DNA of 19,384 nt from contig CAZRML010000021.1 in assembly GCA_964601205.1 (NCBI GenBank), positions 1 through 19,384 of the forward strand, given 5' to 3'. Under the pieces are notes generated by a model. It did not search any database and was not told where the DNA came from. It saw only the letters and a program-made list of their open reading frames with translations. The DNA is from JAQVEM01 sp964601205 (lineage in GTDB: Bacteria > Actinomycetota > Humimicrobiia > Humimicrobiales > Humimicrobiaceae). Shown piece after piece: positions 8,341 to 15,514 of this stretch. Each line of letters opens with the position of its first letter. Position 1 is the stretch's first letter. Made by a program: the position numbers and the translations under genes.

Positions 8341-8655
8341 AATTTATTCCTTCTTAGATAATAAGTGCTTTTTTAAATAAATATTTTCCTCTGCAGTTTT
8401 TTAGATAGACGCAGCTATATTTTTATAGTTTCAACCGGGAGCTCCAGCGGAATTCTTGCTCCTCATAGCATTTTTAACATGTCTACATCCTGATTTGCCC
8501 TCCGTTTTATCTTTTTAATTATTTATTTTTTGTTTTTTAATATAATATAAAATATTATCTTAATATCAGTTAAAATTATAAGTTTGAGGAATTAATTTAA
8601 CTTAAATTCCGGAGCATTCATATTTTTTGAGCAATTTAACGCGGATTAATTTGAA
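8341..8655. other. Divergent intergenic region fabZ / birA
   Basis: This 315-nt region holds the ECF-sigma-type promoter for fabZ (minus strand), with an 8-nt palindrome GGAGCTCC (8438-8445) just upstream of its -35 element. The part toward birA is very AT-rich and includes a TATAAT at about 8541, without a good -35 box, as the best guess for a birA promoter. I found no BirA-operator-like dyad and no RNA gene. Confidence 0.5.
8407..8434 (-). promoter_or_regulatory. ECF-sigma-type promoter of the fab/acc operon
   Basis: On the minus strand the sequence reads TTGAAACT, an AT-rich spacer, then CGTCT. TGAAAC and CGTC are separated by exactly 16 nt, the arrangement of Bacillus SigM/SigW/SigX/SigV promoters. 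The same pattern with the same spacing occurs at 12859-12832 (minus) and 12911-12938 (plus). The predicted start of transcription near 8400 leaves a leader of about 60 nt before fabZ. Confidence 0.7.
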
Positions 8656-9321
8656 ATGAAAAAGTTTGATGTAAAAAAATACAGAAAGCTCTCGGGTGCC
8701 GGTTTCATAGGTAAAAATATAATTTATTTAAAAAGAACAGATTCGACAAATGATTATGCTTCACAATTAATAAAAAAAAATAATAACCGGGTGTATGATG
8801 CTCTGAATGGAACCATAGTCCTTGCCGAGACGCAGAAAAAAGGAAGGGGCAGACTGGAAAGACCGTGGCTGTCTCCTCCAGGGGGCCTGTGGTTTTCTAT
8901 TTTACTTAAAACAGAACTTGAAGAAAAAAAACTGCCGGAAATAACTCTAATTGGAGCTTACTCCGTGGTCTACGTCCTAAATAAAGATTACGGTATCAGG
9001 ACCACCATAAAATGGCCCAATGACATATACTATCAAAAATTTAAGCTTGGCGGAATTCTAACCGAAGTAGAGAAAATAAATAATTACACTTTCATAATAA
9101 TTGGGCTGGGGATAAATATAAATATTTATTCAGAAAATCTTAAACCTTTTGATAATAAATCAACATCCGTTAAAGACATACCTGTGAAGAACATAGGAAG
9201 GGAACTTTTTTTATCCAGGATACTTCATGAGTTTGAAAATAATTATAACTATTACTCTCTGACAAAAGATTTTAATACTATATTCAAAAACATAAAAAAA
9301 TTTTTATACTATGGCATATAA
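8656..9321 (+). CDS. birA: Biotin-[acetyl-CoA carboxylase] ligase, short form
   Basis: It attaches biotin, via biotinyl-AMP, to the acceptor lysine of biotin carrier proteins; here the evident target is the AccB domain at the end of the 13656-15506 gene. Catalytic-core motifs are present: DSTN (29-32), TQKKGRGRLERPW (59-71), KWPND (119-123), KLGGIL (130-135) and GLGIN (150-154). There is no N-terminal helix-turn-helix, so it should not act as the DNA-binding repressor form. The protein stops at 221 aa, in the region where the small SH3-like C-terminal domain normally begins. I found no clear continuation in other frames, so it is either a natural short form or truncated. No ribosome binding site is visible before the ATG, and an in-frame stop 4 codons upstream excludes an earlier start. 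Confidence 0.9.
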   Translation: MKKFDVKKYRKLSGAGFIGKNIIYLKRTDSTNDYASQLIKKNNNRVYDALNGTIVLAETQKKGRGRLERPWLSPPGGLWFSILLKTELEEKKLPEITLIGAYSVVYVLNKDYGIRTTIKWPNDIYYQKFKLGGILTEVEKINNYTFIIIGLGININIYSENLKPFDNKSTSVKDIPVKNIGRELFLSRILHEFENNYNYYSLTKDFNTIFKNIKKFLYYGI

Positions 9322-9503
9322 AAGTTCAGGCACTGTTTTTAATAGCCTTTTTATGCATCAGCATTCTTTTCCCGGCAGTATTTATTATTAAATCAATGCT
9401 CTGTTGTATATCTTATTTTTAATGGTCCTCCCTGTTGAAACTATTTTTTGGGCATGTTTTATTAGAATGACAAATGAATAATTTCGTAATCCAAAATATT
9501 TCA

Positions 9504-10577
9504 TTAAATAAGAGGTTTGCCGCTTCTAATTCTATTTATCAGCACGGGCACCACTTCAAATAAATCTCCCACTATTCCATAATTAGCTACCTTAAATATG
9601 GGAGCAGCCGGGTTCTTATTTATAGCAATAATAATATCAGAAGTCTGCATTCCTACAACATGCTGGATTGCCCCGGATATACCGCAGGCAATATATATTT
9701 TAGGATTAACTGTCTTTCCGGTCTGTCCTACCTGATGGGGGTAAGATATCCAGCCTGAATCTACCGCGGCCCTTGATGCTCCCACTACACCGCCCACCAG
9801 ACTGGCAAGTTCCTTAAGAATTGAAAAATTCTCCTTTCCTCCCAGTCCCCTGCCCCCCGATACGACCACATCGTAATCATTAATATTTATATTCTCATTA
9901 ATCTTTCTGTCAACACCGAGTAATTTATATTTTGTTTTAAAATCAGAGGGCTCAATTTTTATATTCTCAACTCTACCTTCATAATTACTTTTACTTATAC
10001 CAATCTTCTTTTTTTCCATAACATGCGGCCTCACGGTAGCCATCTGAGGTCTTGCACCGGGAGTAACAATAGTTGCAAGAATATTGCCACCAAAAGTGGG
10101 TTTGGTTTGAAGGAGTATCTTTTTTTTACCATCTATCGCCAGTTCTGTACAATCAGCCGTCAGACCCGTCTTCAGGATAGCGGCGACTTCTGGAATCAAA
10201 GTCCTGCCGAACCAGGTGGCTCCTGCCAGAAATATCTCCGGTTTGTACCTGGTTATTACCTGTGCGAGTATTCTGGAAAAAATATCATCAAGTCTGTAAG
10301 AAAAAACAGGACTGTCCACTACATACAGCTTATCCAACCCGTACTGGAAAGCTTCCATTGCGCTTTCTCTAATATTGTTTCCAACCACTACTGCAGAAAG
10401 CTCCACGCCCAGCTTATCAGCAAGTTTCCTGCCCTCGCTTATCAGCTCAAATCCAACATCTATTACATTACATTCATCAGTCTCAAGATATACACATACG
10501 CCCCTGTAACCAGAAAAATCTCCTGCTTCTCCAGAGGTCCTGGATATCTTAATTGAATTAGACTTATAAATCTCCAT
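9504..10577 (-). CDS. etfA: Electron transfer flavoprotein subunit alpha
   Basis: EtfA binds FAD and, with EtfB, shuttles electrons to or from the acyl-CoA dehydrogenase upstream. The C-terminal FAD domain is clear: SRAAVDSGWI, HQVGQTGKTV, YIACGISGAIQHV, AINKNPAAPIF and YGIVGD. The middle stretch FGGNILATIVTPGARPQMATVRP matches clostridial-type EtfA rather than mitochondrial-type sequences. I chose the ATG at 10577 because GGAG lies 5 nt upstream; a GTG two codons earlier (10583) lacks a ribosome binding site. The product is then 357 aa, a little longer than usual because of about 20 extra N-terminal residues. A 110-nt gap separates it from etfB. It converges with birA across about 180 nt in which I see no strong terminator. 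Confidence 0.95.
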   Translation of the reverse strand: MEIYKSNSIKISRTSGEAGDFSGYRGVCVYLETDECNVIDVGFELISEGRKLADKLGVELSAVVVGNNIRESAMEAFQYGLDKLYVVDSPVFSYRLDDIFSRILAQVITRYKPEIFLAGATWFGRTLIPEVAAILKTGLTADCTELAIDGKKKILLQTKPTFGGNILATIVTPGARPQMATVRPHVMEKKKIGISKSNYEGRVENIKIEPSDFKTKYKLLGVDRKINENININDYDVVVSGGRGLGGKENFSILKELASLVGGVVGASRAAVDSGWISYPHQVGQTGKTVNPKIYIACGISGAIQHVVGMQTSDIIIAINKNPAAPIFKVANYGIVGDLFEVVPVLINRIRSGKPLI

Positions 10578-10693
10578 GCACACTCCACAAAATAAAATTT
10601 TTACCCGTTTCTATCTTCCTGCTGAACTTCCCTGAAATAAAAAAACACACTTTTTATATAAATCAAACCATGTAAATGTATCCGGTACCGGTT

Positions 10694-11506
10694 TTATTTT
10701 ATCTTGCCCGTACTTAATTCTTTCAGTATCCTGCTTAACTTCTCTACTTTTTCTTCAGTAGTTCCCTCAATCATAATTGTTTCGTTTCTTACCCCTGGAG
10801 TAAAAATCCGTGCAACCCTCGTACAGGAGCCCGAAAGACCAACTTCTTTTTCATCAATTTCCAGCTCTTTTAAACCCCAGACCGGTATATCTGCACTCTT
10901 TGCTTTAATTTTACCCCGTAAAGATGGCACCCTGGGTATATTTATATCCTTTATCACTGATATGACAGCAGGAAGGTTCACCTCAAAGATTTCATATCTA
11001 TCTTCCATAAGCCTCTTAACCTTCATTTTGTTTCTGTCAATTTCAAGAATACCGCTCACATAGCCTATAAAAGGTACTTCCATTTTTTGCGCCAGCTGGG
11101 GTCCGACCTGACCGGTATCCCCGTCAAGAGTCTGCTTGCCCAGTATAACCAGTCCGCAGTCTTCTATTTTATTTATGGCACCGGCGAGTGCACCTGCAGT
11201 AGCCAGGGTGTCTGCACCGGCAAATGCCTTATCTGAAAGAAGTATGGCCCTGTCCACTCCTACTGATATAGCTTCCTTTAATATATCTACAGATTGAGGG
11301 GGGCCCATGGTGATAGCAATCACTTCAACATTTTCACTATCAAATCTCCCTTTTATTCTCACCGCTTCTTCAATGGCATAGGTATCAAATGGATTTATTA
11401 TATTTTCAATCCCTTCTCTTATCAGGGTATTGGTCACGGGGTCTATTTTTATTTCAGTAGTGCCCGGAACCTGTTTTACGCATACCACAATCTTAATTTT
11501 AATCAC
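10694..11506 (-). CDS. etfB: Electron transfer flavoprotein subunit beta
   Basis: EtfB is the partner of EtfA and carries the adenine-nucleotide (AMP or FAD) site of the heterodimer. Family features include KIVVCVKQVPGTTE (5-18), INPFDTYAIEEA, ADTLATAGALA and the loop GKQTLDGDTGQVGPQ. From recall, canonical housekeeping ETFs have a D/N-rich version of this loop, and the GDT-QVGP form is typical of clostridial bifurcating-type EtfB. Length (270 aa) is normal. The GTG start at 11506 has a GAGGT ribosome binding site at rather short spacing. The order acd-etfB-etfA is the same as bcd-etfB-etfA of butyrate-forming Clostridia. A housekeeping-type promoter is predicted about 70 nt upstream, so etfBA may also be expressed separately. 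Confidence 0.95.
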   Translation of the reverse strand: MIKIKIVVCVKQVPGTTEIKIDPVTNTLIREGIENIINPFDTYAIEEAVRIKGRFDSENVEVIAITMGPPQSVDILKEAISVGVDRAILLSDKAFAGADTLATAGALAGAINKIEDCGLVILGKQTLDGDTGQVGPQLAQKMEVPFIGYVSGILEIDRNKMKVKRLMEDRYEIFEVNLPAVISVIKDINIPRVPSLRGKIKAKSADIPVWGLKELEIDEKEVGLSGSCTRVARIFTPGVRNETIMIEGTTEEKVEKLSRILKELSTGKIK

Positions 11507-11581
11507 CAGACCTCATTTATTTGTTAGTTTAAGTTACACTTAATACAGATAAAGAGATATTACTTATTAGAAATGATATTT

Positions 11582-11609
11582 ATATTATCCGCAGATATTT
11601 TATTGTCCA
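11582..11609 (-). promoter_or_regulatory. Predicted housekeeping promoter for etfB-etfA
   Basis: On the minus strand TGGACA (11609-11604) and TAATAT (11587-11582) are separated by 16 nt, in the 119-nt gap between the dehydrogenase and etfB. Transcription would start near 11575, leaving a leader of about 70 nt. This rests on motif match only. Confidence 0.35.
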
Positions 11610-11625
11610 CCGCCCCGGATTTTTC

Positions 11626-12777
11626 TTAAACTACGCCCCTTTTAATCATGTCCAGTGCGATTATATTCCTCATAATCTGGTTTGTTCCTTCAAAAATCTG
11701 GGTTACTTTTGCATCTCTCATCATCTTTTCTGCAGGATATTCTTTCATGTATCCATACCCGCCCAGTATCTGAACAGCATCAACGGTCACTTTCATCGCC
11801 ATGTCTGTCGCAAAAAGTTTTGCCATTGATGAAAGCCGTGTAATATTCTTTTCTCCACTATCAATCACTTTTGCAGCATAATGCACCAGTGCCCTAGCTG
11901 CCTCAACACCGGTAGCCATATCAGCAAGCATATGTTGAATTGATTGGAATGAAGATATCGCAGTACCAAATTGTTTTCTTACCCTGGAAAAATTTAGAGC
12001 CTCTTCAAGTGCACCCGTGGCAATTCCTACCGCCTGGGCTCCCACCGGCGGTCTTGACTGGTCAAAAGTCCTCATAGCGATAATAAATCCCATTCCTTCT
12101 TTCCCCAGCAAATTCTCTACCGGCACCCTGCAATCATTAAATATAAGTTCCCTGGTGGCCGAGCTTCGCATGCCAAGTTTATTCTCTTTTTTCCCGAATT
12201 CAAACCCCGGAGTTCCTTTTTCTACAATAATGGCACTCATTCCTCTGACTCCTTTAGCCGGGTCTGTCATTGCAAATATAGTATAAATATCTGCTTCGCC
12301 ACCATTTGATATCCACTGCTTGGTGCCATTTATAATATAATGGTCACCATTTCTTTCTGCGGTAGTTTTTATATTTCCGATATCACTCCCTGCTTCCGCT
12401 TCGGTCAATCCAAAAGCTGCAAGCTTATTTCCACTTGCCGCCGGCGGCAAAAATTTCTTTTTCTGGTTTTCGTTCCCGGCTATAACTATTGGTATAATGC
12501 CCAGACCGGATGCCGCAAAAGTGGTCGCAATGCCTAAATCTCCACGGCTGAGTTCCTCGGTGGCCAGGCAGACTTCAAAAATACCACCTTCCATGCCTTC
12601 ATATTTTTCCGGGACAAACAATCTGAAAAGATCGCTCCTGCCAATCTCTTCTATTATATCCCGGGGGAATATCCCTTTTTCGTCAAGCTCAGCCCTTACC
12701 GGGATAATCTTTTCATCAACTATCTGTCTGCAGATATCCACAATCATCTGTTGTTCTTCGGTTAAAAAATATTTCAT
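11626..12777 (-). CDS. Acyl-CoA dehydrogenase (short-chain/butyryl-CoA type)
   Basis: A FAD-dependent enzyme interconverting acyl-CoA and trans-2-enoyl-CoA with the adjacent EtfBA as electron partner. Family signatures include AAFGLTEAEAGSD (about 120-132), the KQWISNGG loop, SRPPVGAQAVG, RKQFG, QILGGYGYMKEYP and the catalytic-base region IFEGTNQIMR with E363. A glutamate at this EGT position is typical of the short-chain and butyryl-CoA dehydrogenase group. Length (383 aa) is standard. The ATG at 12777 has AGAGGA 5 nt upstream. Substrate chain length cannot be read from the sequence. No crt, hbd or thiolase gene is nearby, so a full butyrate pathway is not shown here. It shares an ECF-type promoter with the fab operon, which suggests a role tied to membrane lipid metabolism. 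Confidence 0.94.
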   Translation of the reverse strand: MKYFLTEEQQMIVDICRQIVDEKIIPVRAELDEKGIFPRDIIEEIGRSDLFRLFVPEKYEGMEGGIFEVCLATEELSRGDLGIATTFAASGLGIIPIVIAGNENQKKKFLPPAASGNKLAAFGLTEAEAGSDIGNIKTTAERNGDHYIINGTKQWISNGGEADIYTIFAMTDPAKGVRGMSAIIVEKGTPGFEFGKKENKLGMRSSATRELIFNDCRVPVENLLGKEGMGFIIAMRTFDQSRPPVGAQAVGIATGALEEALNFSRVRKQFGTAISSFQSIQHMLADMATGVEAARALVHYAAKVIDSGEKNITRLSSMAKLFATDMAMKVTVDAVQILGGYGYMKEYPAEKMMRDAKVTQIFEGTNQIMRNIIALDMIKRGVV

Positions 12778-12831
12778 AAATTCCTCTATTAAAATATTAT
12801 GATTATCACTAATCTTAAACTTTGTACAAAA

Positions 12832-12859
12832 AGACGGAGCTATAATTTAATAGTTTCAA
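12832..12859 (-). promoter_or_regulatory. ECF-sigma-type promoter of the acyl-CoA dehydrogenase
   Basis: On the minus strand: TTGAAACT, spacer, CCGTCT, with TGAAAC and CGTC 16 nt apart. At 24 of 28 positions it is identical to the element upstream of fabZ by my count. Predicted transcription starts near 12825, about 50 nt before the ATG. Confidence 0.7.
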
Positions 12860-12886
12860 TTCCAGCAGCTAAAAAATAATCAGGCC

Positions 12887-12899
12887 AGCCTATCAGGCT
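12887..12899. promoter_or_regulatory. Dyad between two divergent ECF-type promoters
   Basis: AGCCT-ATC-AGGCT is a perfect 5+5 inverted repeat with a 3-nt centre. It lies between the -35 elements at 12859 (minus) and 12911 (plus). It could bind a regulator of both operons, but no family was recognised and the arms are short. Confidence 0.25.
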
Positions 12900-12910
12900 A
12901 ATTTATAATA

Positions 12911-12938
12911 GTGAAACTTTATATCTATCTTAGCGTCT
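12911..12938 (+). promoter_or_regulatory. ECF-sigma-type promoter of bioY-accBC
   Basis: On the plus strand: GTGAAACT, an AT-rich spacer, then GCGTCT, with TGAAAC (12912-12917) and CGTC (12934-12937) exactly 16 nt apart. The spacer differs from those of the other two sites while both boxes are kept, which argues for selection on the boxes. Predicted transcription starts near 12944, about 75 nt before bioY. Confidence 0.68.
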
Positions 12939-13020
12939 TAACCAGTTGAATTTAAAGCCTGATATCTTAATATTTATTTTTGAGCAAAAAATAATTTAAT
13001 TCATTTTTTGGTGAACTTTT

Positions 13021-13668
13021 ATGAATAACAACAGCCATATTAATTATCCGGTGAGTACATATAGTTACCCGTATATTATTAAAAGTACACTCACTACCGG
13101 TTCCGGGTTATTATTTTCCTTAGTTTTTGCTTTGCTCATGGCCATATCTGCAAACTCTTTTATATATCTTCCCTTTACCCCTGTTCCGGTGACAACCCAG
13201 GTATTCACGGTGCTTATTTCCGGTCTCTTTCTCGGAAGCAGGTGGGCGCTTACGGGACAGCTAATATATATACTAATGGGTTTTATGGGATTACCGGTTT
13301 TTAGTGGATTTAAAAATGGTCCGGTTGCTCTCACAGGACCCACGGCCGGATATATAATTGGTTTTGTGGCAGCAGCATTCATTGTTGGTTTTACTTACGA
13401 AAAATTATTTAAAAACAGCGCCACCTACAAATATAAATTGCTTATTTCTTTTATTTCCTGCATCGCAGGAGTGGCACTCATACATTTTTTTGGATTTGTT
13501 TACCTCGCCGGTTATTTTCATTTTTTACCAGGGACCCATTCAATTTCAGATACGCTGATTAAAACCTGGAAATCGGGCACACAGCCCTTCCTCATAATAG
13601 ACCTTCTAAAAACAATCACTATTGTATTTATTATAAATTTAAAGAAGAACAATAAATGGAAAAGATAA
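13021..13668 (+). CDS. bioY: Biotin ECF transporter substrate-binding component BioY
   Basis: BioY is the membrane S-component that captures biotin; it works alone or with an energy-coupling EcfAA'T module, which is not encoded here. The 215-aa protein is strongly hydrophobic, with about six membrane segments. It carries the BioY family core IYLPFTPVPVTTQVFTVL, SGLFLGSRWA, GLPVFSGFKNGP and LTGPTAGYIIGF. The hydrophilic N-terminal 20 residues are a little longer than usual. The ATG has GGTGA 6 nt upstream. It overlaps the next gene by 13 nt, which ties biotin uptake to synthesis of the biotin carrier protein and biotin carboxylase. Expression is probably driven by the ECF-type promoter at 12911-12938; I saw no biotin-repressor operator. 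Confidence 0.95.
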   Translation: MNNNSHINYPVSTYSYPYIIKSTLTTGSGLLFSLVFALLMAISANSFIYLPFTPVPVTTQVFTVLISGLFLGSRWALTGQLIYILMGFMGLPVFSGFKNGPVALTGPTAGYIIGFVAAAFIVGFTYEKLFKNSATYKYKLLISFISCIAGVALIHFFGFVYLAGYFHFLPGTHSISDTLIKTWKSGTQPFLIIDLLKTITIVFIINLKKNNKWKR

Positions 13669-15506
13669 AAATAAACGATATTACAATAAGAGAAATATTT
13701 CAGAACGCAGAGGTCCAGCATATAGATATACAAACATTTGATATGATTCTGAACCACCTCAATGATATACAGTATGATAGCCTTGAGATACTGGGAGGTT
13801 CAGGTTTTGAAAGAATTCTGGAAAGCAATTTTAACCTGACACCTCTGGGGCTTATCTCTTATATAAAGAATAAGATACCTTCTATACCACTTCAGATACT
13901 TATAGGGGCAAGAAATCTTGGAGGCCTGGAAGTTTATTCAAACGACATAATAAATAAATTTGTCAGACAGTCCGTAAGAAACGGCGTGGATATTTTCAGA
14001 GTATACGACTCGTTAAACGATCTGGATAATCTTAAATATACTATTTCTACCATTATTGAAAATAAAGCTTCGTGTCAGGGAACGATAATATACGATAGCT
14101 TTAAAGACATAGATTTCTACCTGGGTACAGCGAAAGAACTGGAAAAACAGGGCTGCAGCAGTATATGTATAAAAGATGCAGAATCCATAATACTGCCCGG
14201 TAAAACAGGCAGGCTCTTTGAAGCCCTCAGCAGCGAGACTGGTATACCTGTATTTTTAAGCACTTCAAACCTGAGAAATCTGCAAATACCCAATTATTTT
14301 GAAGCCTGCCGCAAAGGCTGCGGGGGTATAGATCTAAGCTTTCTTCCCTCGTCCTATAGTGACTGTAACCATACAATATTTTCATTTATATTAAGCTTAA
14401 AAGACGAAGATATTTCTCATAATCTTGAACATTCAAAATTAATTCAGTTAAATGATATTATTAAAAGATATATTTACCCCTTAATTAAGCAGGATTTATT
14501 TACCCCCGGTTTTATTTTGGATAGTTCCAACAAGAACCTCCTCCCCGGGTGGTTAATTTCAAGCATTAACCATCAACTTGCTGAAATCGGGGAGCTGGAC
14601 GCTATGGATTCTGTACTGGAAGAAGTATTTAAAATAAAAAATGAGATAGGCAACCCCACACTTGCTACACCTATAGGTCAAATTATAGGAAGCCAGGCTA
14701 TACTCAACGCCGTTATTTCTGATTCAAGATGGGATATATTATGTGATGAAATAAAAAAGCTTATATGGGGATATTTTGGAAAACTTCCCGGAAAAGTAAA
14801 TAAAAAAATTCTGGGAAAATTAGAAAGCACTCCGGATAACAATATAAAATCCGCGCTCAGAGAAGAGGACACCTATGAACAGTGCAAAAATGAACTTATA
14901 AACTTTTCCGATAAAGAGGACGATATACTCAGCTATTGTTTTTATCCTGAGAAGACAAGAAAACTACTTGAGAAAAAAAAGGCCGGCTTAAGAAAATCAC
15001 ATTCAGTAAAAGGCTCCGCCTCATTTGTAGAAAATATTAATTTCAGAGCAGATAAATCAGGCTCCATGGCGAAATTAGAAAATCTTGATATCAGAAAACT
15101 CAGAGAAATAACCAGCCTGGTCGAGAATAGTAATATTGAAGATATTAAGCTTGAAGTCGATGGGGTCAAAATTTCCATAAATAACCCCCGGCATAGATCA
15201 GAAGAATTCACACCCGCAAAAGAGGAGATATCCGGGTCACAGGAGGAAAAATCAACCGGTTTGATCGAAGTTAAATCTCCAATCGTGGGTATATTTTACT
15301 CCTCCGCCGGTCCGGACAGCCCGCCTTTTGTAAAAATTGGTGATAGGGTCAAAAATGGAGATACGCTCTGCATAATTGAGGCTATGAAACTTATGAATAA
15401 AATTACTTCAGACTGCGATGGTAAGATAATAGATATACCTGTTTCTAACGAAGAAGCAGTGGAGTTTGACCAGACATTGATTATCATAAAAAAAGAAGAA
15501 AAATAG
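13656..15506 (+). CDS. Degenerate OadA/PycB carboxyltransferase domain fused to AccB (BCCP)
   Basis: Residues 1 to about 390 are collinear with the carboxyltransferase domain of oxaloacetate decarboxylase alpha and pyruvate carboxylase subunit B, e.g. VDIFRVYDSLND (111-122) and PIGQIIGSQAILNAV (339-353). The canonical metal site is altered: RDAHQ is RE-IFQ (E13), and the HTH motif's two histidine ligands are S202 and S204 in FLSTSN. The lysine of CIKDA (K173) is kept, and RGQN has become GARN. A divergent linker (about 390-470) follows. Residues 471-616 are a complete AccB: N-terminal DIRKLREITSLVE, a charged linker, the AccB-type 'thumb' PDSPPFVKIGD and biotinyl K578 in EAMKLM. No other accB is in the window, and accC follows after 8 nt. 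I infer that the protein is the biotin carrier of acetyl-CoA carboxylase with a pseudoenzyme domain. An undiscovered carboxyltransferase activity remains possible. Confidence 0.88.
   Translation: MEKIKINDITIREIFQNAEVQHIDIQTFDMILNHLNDIQYDSLEILGGSGFERILESNFNLTPLGLISYIKNKIPSIPLQILIGARNLGGLEVYSNDIINKFVRQSVRNGVDIFRVYDSLNDLDNLKYTISTIIENKASCQGTIIYDSFKDIDFYLGTAKELEKQGCSSICIKDAESIILPGKTGRLFEALSSETGIPVFLSTSNLRNLQIPNYFEACRKGCGGIDLSFLPSSYSDCNHTIFSFILSLKDEDISHNLEHSKLIQLNDIIKRYIYPLIKQDLFTPGFILDSSNKNLLPGWLISSINHQLAEIGELDAMDSVLEEVFKIKNEIGNPTLATPIGQIIGSQAILNAVISDSRWDILCDEIKKLIWGYFGKLPGKVNKKILGKLESTPDNNIKSALREEDTYEQCKNELINFSDKEDDILSYCFYPEKTRKLLEKKKAGLRKSHSVKGSASFVENINFRADKSGSMAKLENLDIRKLREITSLVENSNIEDIKLEVDGVKISINNPRHRSEEFTPAKEEISGSQEEKSTGLIEVKSPIVGIFYSSAGPDSPPFVKIGDRVKNGDTLCIIEAMKLMNKITSDCDGKIIDIPVSNEEAVEFDQTLIIIKKEEK
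15066..15506 (+). other. Possible internal start giving free AccB
   Basis: Residue 471 of the fusion is a methionine exactly where a stand-alone AccB would begin (MAKLENLDIRKL). The internal ATG at 15066 is preceded by CAGG at 4 nt, a weak ribosome binding site. If used, it would make a 146-aa AccB, close to the usual size. It may instead mark the old start codon of an accB gene that became fused to the upstream gene. Confidence 0.3.
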
Positions 15507-15514
15507 ACAATCTT

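Noticed and set aside
8341..8655. BirA or FapR operator upstream of fabZ/birA
   Set aside because: No TTGTTAAC-type dyad and no FapR-type TTAGTACC dyad could be found. The ligase also lacks a DNA-binding domain.
9432..9460. TTGAAACTATT on the plus strand, like the ECF -35 element
   Set aside because: No CGTC or similar follows at 15-17 nt, and no plus-strand gene starts downstream before bioY, more than 3 kb away.
9322..9503. Possible remnant of the ligase C-terminal domain or a hydrophobic peptide in another frame
   Set aside because: The frame from 9303 gives a hydrophobic string without ligase motifs or a start codon, as expected from T-rich DNA.
10682..10691. Palindrome CCGGTACCGG after etfB
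   Set aside because: No T-run follows on the transcribed minus strand; it is short, has no loop and is likely chance or a weak structure.
13656..15506. Ordinary pyruvate carboxylase subunit B or oxaloacetate decarboxylase alpha
   Set aside because: The metal-ligand histidines are missing, and the C-terminal module is a full AccB with its N-terminal segment and thumb rather than the simple biotinyl domain of those enzymes.
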